In this document: one piece after another, positions 6,598 through 10,101 of the stretch
Layout of the letters: each line of letters begins with the position of its first letter
Numbering within the stretch: the first letter of the stretch is position 1
Position numbers and translations under genes: made by a program
Assembly: GCA_022791735.1 (NCBI GenBank)
Contig: JAAVZQ010000131.1
Location: 1-10,101 of the forward strand
Direction of reading: 5' to 3'
Origin: Clostridia bacterium
GTDB taxonomy: Bacteria > Bacillota > Clostridia > TANB77 > CAG-508
Length of the DNA stretch: 10,101 bases
Notes under the pieces: model-generated
Database searches by the model: none
Seen by the model: the letters and a program-made list of their open reading frames with translations, nothing else
What the model was told of the DNA's origin: nothing

Positions 6598-8284
6598 TTA
6601 CAACGACTTATTTATATCGCGCAAATTAATCTGCATACTCTCCATACCATTATACGAATTTATCTCTAGATTTCCCACAATATCCACCTTATCGCCTAAT
6701 CTATAATCATCTACATATTCCCCTAGATTAAAGCCTATTGCATCTATATATGCATTTTCGCTCTTAAGTCTAAGTTTTAGATGTGCTCCCTCTGTGATTG
6801 CCCTTATTGATTCTATCTTCAAATTCCTAATTATGAATAATGGCATATCGTTTGCTTCCCCATATGGCTCTAGCTTTGCTAATTCTTTTATTTCATTTAT
6901 AGATATATCTTTTAAAGCTACCTCCATATCAATATTAAGTACTGGCTTTACATCTTCAATATTTAATTTTTCTATATATTTATTAATATCTTCTTTAAAT
7001 TTTTCCAAGTTTTCCTTTTTTACCGAAACACCTACCGCCATTGCATGACCGCCATACTTTTCTAAATCCTGACTTACATTATTTAAAGCCTCATGCAAGT
7101 CAATCCCTTGTACGCTCCTTCCAGAACCTTTGCACATTCCTTCTTCTTCACACAAAAGTATACTAGGCTTTAAATACATATCTGTTATTTTTGAAGACAC
7201 TATCCCTATTACTCCATGATGCCATCCTTCTTTTGAAACAACTATTATATTTTTCTTATCTTCATTTTCTTTTTCTATTTCTTCTATTGCTTCTTTTATA
7301 ATATTTTTCTCTGTTTCTTGTCTTTCTCTATTGTATTCATTTAGTTTATTTGTAAGTTCTTTAATTTCACCTAAATCATCTGTAATAAATAGTTTTAGGG
7401 CATCCTCTGCAAACCCCATCCTACCAGATGCATTAATTCTTGGCGCAAGTCCAAATGAAACAAGCCCAGAATTTATTTTTTTAAATCCACAAGACTCAAT
7501 CAAAACCTTTAATCCGAGTATTTCTATGTGTTTCAATTAATTTTAAACCAAGTTTTGTTATTACTCTGTTCTCATCTACAAGCGGAACTATATCTGATAT
7601 TGTACCAAGACACACTAAATCTAAATATTTTAAATATTCTTTAGCATCTAGCCCAAGCTTCATAGAAAGTGCTTGTATTACTTTAAACACCACTCCAACT
7701 CCTGCAAGCTCTCTAAATGGATATTTGCTACTTTCAATTTTAGGATCTATTACAGAAATAGCTTTTGGCAGAATATCTAATGGTTCATGATGATCTGTTA
7801 TTATTGTATCTATTCCAAGACTATTTGCATACTCTACATCTTCTATACCTGAAATTCCACAATCAACAGTTATCATCAAAGTATTACCTTGGTCTACAAT
7901 CTGCTTTATTGCCTCCTTATTTAAGCCATATCCTTGTTTTAATCTATTTGGTATATAATACCCTACATCCAATCCTCTTTCTTCTAAGAACTTCTTTAGA
8001 ACTGTTGTGCTTGTTATTCCATCTACATCATAATCACCAAATATTAATATCTTTTCTTTGCTCTCAATCCCTTTTATAATCCTATCTACCGCTTTTTCCA
8101 TATCTGGTAGCAAAAATGGATCATAAAAATTATCTCTTGTAGGTTCTAAGAATATCTTTAGTTCTTCATCTGTTAAATTTTTATTTGCAAGCACCCCAGC
8201 TGTTAACATACCTATTCCATATTTTTGCGATATCTTTTTCGCAAGTTCTATATCATTTTCAATATATTGCCATTTTTTATTCAT
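6598..8284 (-). CDS. recJ: Single-strand-specific exonuclease RecJ, with one CGG +1 shift
   Basis: RecJ is a DHH-family, Mn-dependent 5'-3' ssDNA exonuclease used in recombination and repair. Motifs: IFGDYDVDGITS (Asp84, Asp86, Asp88), VDCGISG (Asp141), ITDHHEP (164-166), GTISDIVPL (Asp231), then after the shift APRINASGRMG (about 280-290), GWHHGVIGIV, GGHAMAVG (about 411-418) and a C-terminal OB-like part. A single frame ends at 7496 after the DHH domain. Skipping C7516 in ACT CGG ATT gives THRNTGLKVLIESCGF, matching the conserved 'RNxGLxAL' of RecJ, and a 561-aa protein, a normal size for compact clostridial RecJ. ATG at 8284, with GGGAG at 8297-8293, is a better start than the upstream TTG at 8311. 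Confidence 0.93.
7513..7516 (-). other. CGG +1 shift site (CGGA), recJ Gly257
   Basis: AAT ACT CGG ATT AAA GGT TTT GAT TGA stops after six codons; skipping C7516 gives ACT GGA TTA AAG GTT TTG ATT GAG, the conserved NTGLKVLI block linking the DHH domain to the rest of RecJ. Confidence 0.93.
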
Positions 8285-8292
8285 TTTGCAAG

Positions 8293-8297
8293 CTCCC
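8293..8297 (-). promoter_or_regulatory. Ribosome binding site deciding the recJ start
   Basis: GGGAG within AAAAAAGGGAGC lies 8 bases before ATG 8284. The open frame extends upstream to a TTG at 8311, but that codon has no comparable site, so ATG 8284 is preferred. Confidence 0.65.
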
Positions 8298-8332
8298 TTT
8301 TTTAAACTCAACTGTGTAAAATTTACGTAAAC

Positions 8333-8367
8333 GAATATTCCTCAGTAAACTATGCTGAGGAATATTC
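8333..8367 (-). terminator. Hairpin after the YlbF-family gene
   Basis: GAATATTCCTCAG (8333-8345) pairs perfectly over 13 bp with 8355-8367 around a 9-base loop, starting six bases past the stop at 8374. The following minus-strand sequence (GTTTACG, then TAAATTTTAC) has only a poor T-run, so termination may be partial, letting some transcription into recJ. Confidence 0.55.
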
Positions 8368-8373
8368 TATAAT

Positions 8374-8709
8374 CTATTTTATTACATCTTGAACTGACTC
8401 TGCAATAATTTTGTTTACATCAGCAATTAGCACATTAAACTTTAGTTCAACCTCAAAATATGTCCTAGCTAATTCATCTTGCATAAGTTCAATATATATT
8501 TTTTGCATTTCTTCTAATTTTGATTTTTCTTGTTCCTCTCCTTTTAAAGCCTCTAATTGTACAGAATATCTTTTCTCTTCAAATTCCCTAATTTTTGCCT
8601 TTACCTCTGGGCTTCTATCTAATTCCTCTTTTATCTTTTTATAATCTAAATATTCAGTACTAGTTTTAAGTTCCTGTGCTAATTTATTTGCTGTATCATA
8701 TACGTTCAT
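8374..8709 (-). CDS. YlbF/YmcA-family regulator
   Basis: A 111-residue, almost wholly helical protein. It has the look of the YlbF/YmcA (Com_YlbF) family: MNVYDTANKLAQELKTSTEY start, a middle coiled coil rich in Glu/Lys (about 35-70), and a closing helix with FEVELKFNVLIADVNKIIAE. In B. subtilis YlbF, YmcA and YaaT form a complex that adjusts RNase Y-dependent mRNA processing and affects biofilm formation, competence and sporulation; which paralogue this is cannot be told here. ATG 8709 follows a GGGGGA ribosome binding site and lies 12 bases after the glycosyltransferase stop, so the two are cotranscribed. It contains no CGG and reads in one frame. Confidence 0.85.
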   Translation of the reverse strand: MNVYDTANKLAQELKTSTEYLDYKKIKEELDRSPEVKAKIREFEEKRYSVQLEALKGEEQEKSKLEEMQKIYIELMQDELARTYFEVELKFNVLIADVNKIIAESVQDVIK

Positions 8710-8721
8710 ATTAACATCCCC

Positions 8722-10004
8722 CTATGCCAAAGCTTCTCTTCCTCTGAATGTAAGAAGAGTACCTTTTGTCTTCACCTTTTTGGTCTTTCTTGCATTTTCT
8801 TGTGCAATTTGATTTTTCTGCTTTTCTGCCATTGTCTGACATATAGCTTTTTGATAAACAAAATGTGTATCTTGTGCAATCTTATTCCAATTATATAAAC
8901 TCTTTACTTTAGCTTTTGCATTTTTTGAAATATTATCAGCTAATTTATGATCATATAATACAGAAAGTACAGAATCAGCAATCGAATTTGCATTTCCTGC
9001 ATACGATTTCATACCATCAATTCCGATGTTCTACTATTTCATTTAATCCACCTATATCTGATACAACTGTTGGTATTCCTGCATACATAGCTTCTATTGC
9101 AACAACGCCAAAAGGTTCATACGTACTTGGAAAAACTGCTACATCTGCTACTTTATACATTTTGCATAAATCTTTATAGCTAAGCTGTCCTGTAAAGTAT
9201 ACTTTATTTCCTATTCCTAAATAATCTACTTGAGCTTTTAACTCATTGTTCATTGCTCCACTACCTGCAATTACAAATTTTGTATCATGATATCCAGAAA
9301 GAATTTTTGGTGCAGCTGCTATAAGATTTTGTACACCCTTTTCATAAACAAGCCTTCCTGCATACATTATTATCTTTTCATTATCAGATGCAACTCTTCT
9401 TCTATATTCATAGTCTTTCTCAATTCCGTTATACATATTCATATTTATTCCATTTGGTATTACACTTATTTTTTCAAATGGAAGTCCAAAAAGCCTTTGT
9501 AATTCACACTTCATATAATTACTATTTACTATTACTTCTGAAGATTCATAAGTAAGCATCCACTCTGTATCATTTATATATCTTTGTACTTCATCATGAA
9601 TTCCACTATTTCTTCCACTTTCTGTTGCATGTATCGTAGCACACATTGGGATATTATATGCATCTTTTATTGCTTTTGCACTATATGCAACTAGCCAATC
9701 ATGTGCATGAATTATATCAAAATTCCCCTCTTTTGAAATTAACTCTCCAGCTTTTGCTATCATTTTGAAGTTAAGTTGCATTATCCAATCTATAAAATTA
9801 TTTGGATTTATCATGTAATTGTCAACCCTATATACTTTTACACCCTTATCTATCTCAAAATATGGTGCATTCCCCTCTCTATATGTTATAACAGTTACAT
9901 CATGTCCGGTCTTTTATTAACCTTCCTGATAAATCATATACAACCTTAGAAATACCGCCAACAATCCTAGGTGGGTATTCCCATGTAAGCATCAAAATTT
10001 TCAT
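8722..10004 (-). CDS. Family-4 glycosyltransferase (glycogen-synthase-like), with two CGG +1 shifts
   Basis: A 426-aa GT-B fold, GT4-type retaining glycosyltransferase using a nucleotide sugar. The N-terminal domain opens MKILMLTWEYPPRIVGGISK, the donor-side Gly-Gly loop, followed by HAHDW (about 99-103). The C-terminal domain has YAGRLVYEKGVQNLI (about 214-228), and the E-x7-E nucleotide-sugar motif (Glu296 and Glu304) within YEPFGVVAIEAMYAGIPTVV. The tail after about 395 is Lys-rich. Acceptor is unknown: glycogen, exopolysaccharide or glycolipid are all possible. The frame breaks at residue 33 and again at 327. Skipping C9908 and C9025 gives LIKDGHDVTVITY and EIVEHGIDGMKSYAGN, both standard GT4 sequence. 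The ATG at 10004 has AAGGAG 11 bases upstream, partly inside a small hairpin. Confidence 0.92.
9022..9025 (-). other. CGG +1 shift site (CGGA), glycosyltransferase Gly327
   Basis: GAA CAT CGG AAT TGA stops at once; skipping C9025 gives CAT GGA ATT GAT GGT ATG, the 'EHGxxG' segment that follows the E-x7-E motif in GT4 enzymes. Confidence 0.92.
9905..9908 (-). other. CGG +1 shift site (CGGA), glycosyltransferase Gly33
   Basis: AAA GAC CGG ACA TGA stops after residue 34; skipping C9908 gives GAC GGA CAT GAT GTA ACT, the 'GHxVTV' strand typical of GT4 N-termini. Without the shift almost none of the enzyme would be made. Confidence 0.92.
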
Positions 10005-10016
10005 GAGCAAAAAGCT
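10004..10016 (-). promoter_or_regulatory. Small hairpin over the glycosyltransferase ribosome binding site
   Basis: On the minus strand GAGC-TTTTT-GCTC directly precedes the start codon; the GAGC arm includes the 3' part of the AAGGAG site. The 4-bp stem is short, so any effect on translation would be slight. Confidence 0.3.
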
Positions 10017-10046
10017 CCTTTCTATATTCTTTTGTTTTCTATTACA

Positions 10047-10075
10047 ATTGTATATTAACTTTCTAAAAAAGTAAA
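10047..10075 (-). promoter_or_regulatory. Likely promoter of the glycosyltransferase-ylbF transcript
   Basis: TTTACT (10075-10070) and TACAAT (10052-10047) are separated by 17 bases on the minus strand, 42 bases before the start codon at 10004. An overlapping alternative uses TTGTTT and TATACA with an 18-base spacer. The region is extremely AT-rich, so the match is suggestive only. Confidence 0.4.
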
Positions 10076-10101
10076 CAAAAATCTACATATTTTTAAAAAA
10101 A

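Noticed and set aside
8285..8311. TTG start for recJ nine codons upstream
   Set aside because: No ribosome binding site precedes it, whereas GGGAG is well placed for ATG 8284 and RecJ proteins usually start close to that point.
1083..9908. CGG read as Arg followed by a slip over the next base
   Set aside because: Conserved positions in Rel, RecJ, SpoIIP, GT4 and MBL proteins require Gly there, not Arg.
927..10004. Six neighbouring pseudogenes with frameshifts
   Set aside because: All 12 lesions are the same (C before an in-frame GGN Gly), with no other indels or stop codons, and essential genes such as rel are included. Random decay would not give this uniformity.
927..10004. CGG reassigned to another single amino acid (as Gln or Trp in some Firmicutes lineages)
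   Set aside because: Reading through CGG in the same frame meets a stop within a few to about 16 codons and loses the family motifs; the frame itself has to change.

Overview
The window is very AT-rich, and every convincing gene lies on the minus strand behind a strong AGGAGG-like ribosome binding site. Gene content (spoIIP, a single long bifunctional rel, a short recJ, a YlbF-family protein, DUF4825- and zinc-ribbon membrane proteins) points to a low-GC, spore-forming Firmicute of the Clostridia. I cannot name the genus.

Reading with transcription (right to left): a promoter at 10047-10075, a family-4 glycosyltransferase, a YlbF-family gene, a hairpin, recJ, a 226-bp palindromic element, rel (ppGpp synthetase/hydrolase), a second 185-bp palindromic element, a metallo-beta-lactamase-fold hydrolase, an unrecognised 240-aa gene, a small membrane zinc-ribbon protein, spoIIP, a terminator, a promoter, a DUF4825-like membrane protein, and the start of a gene that leaves the window. 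The recJ-rel-hydrolase order is the familiar Firmicutes stringent-response neighbourhood. apt and dtd, often found between these genes, are absent, and palindromic elements sit in both gaps.

The remarkable feature is translational. Six of the nine complete genes look frameshifted, with 12 breaks in all, and every break has the same form: an in-frame CGG codon at which the reading frame must move by +1. The C is skipped and the next three bases are read as GGA, GGC or GGT, giving Gly. Applying that one rule restores full-length proteins with intact family motifs: spoIIP (3 sites), 240-aa gene (1), hydrolase (4), rel (1), recJ (1), glycosyltransferase (2). I found no in-frame CGG that is read as Arg. 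CGG triplets that fall out of frame in the same genes (for example NNC GGN) need no shift. The simplest reading is that CGG has been lost as an Arg codon in this organism and CGGN is decoded constitutively as Gly with a +1 frame change. The genes are then intact, not pseudogenes. A systematic sequence error is the main alternative, but it would have to respect the reading frame.
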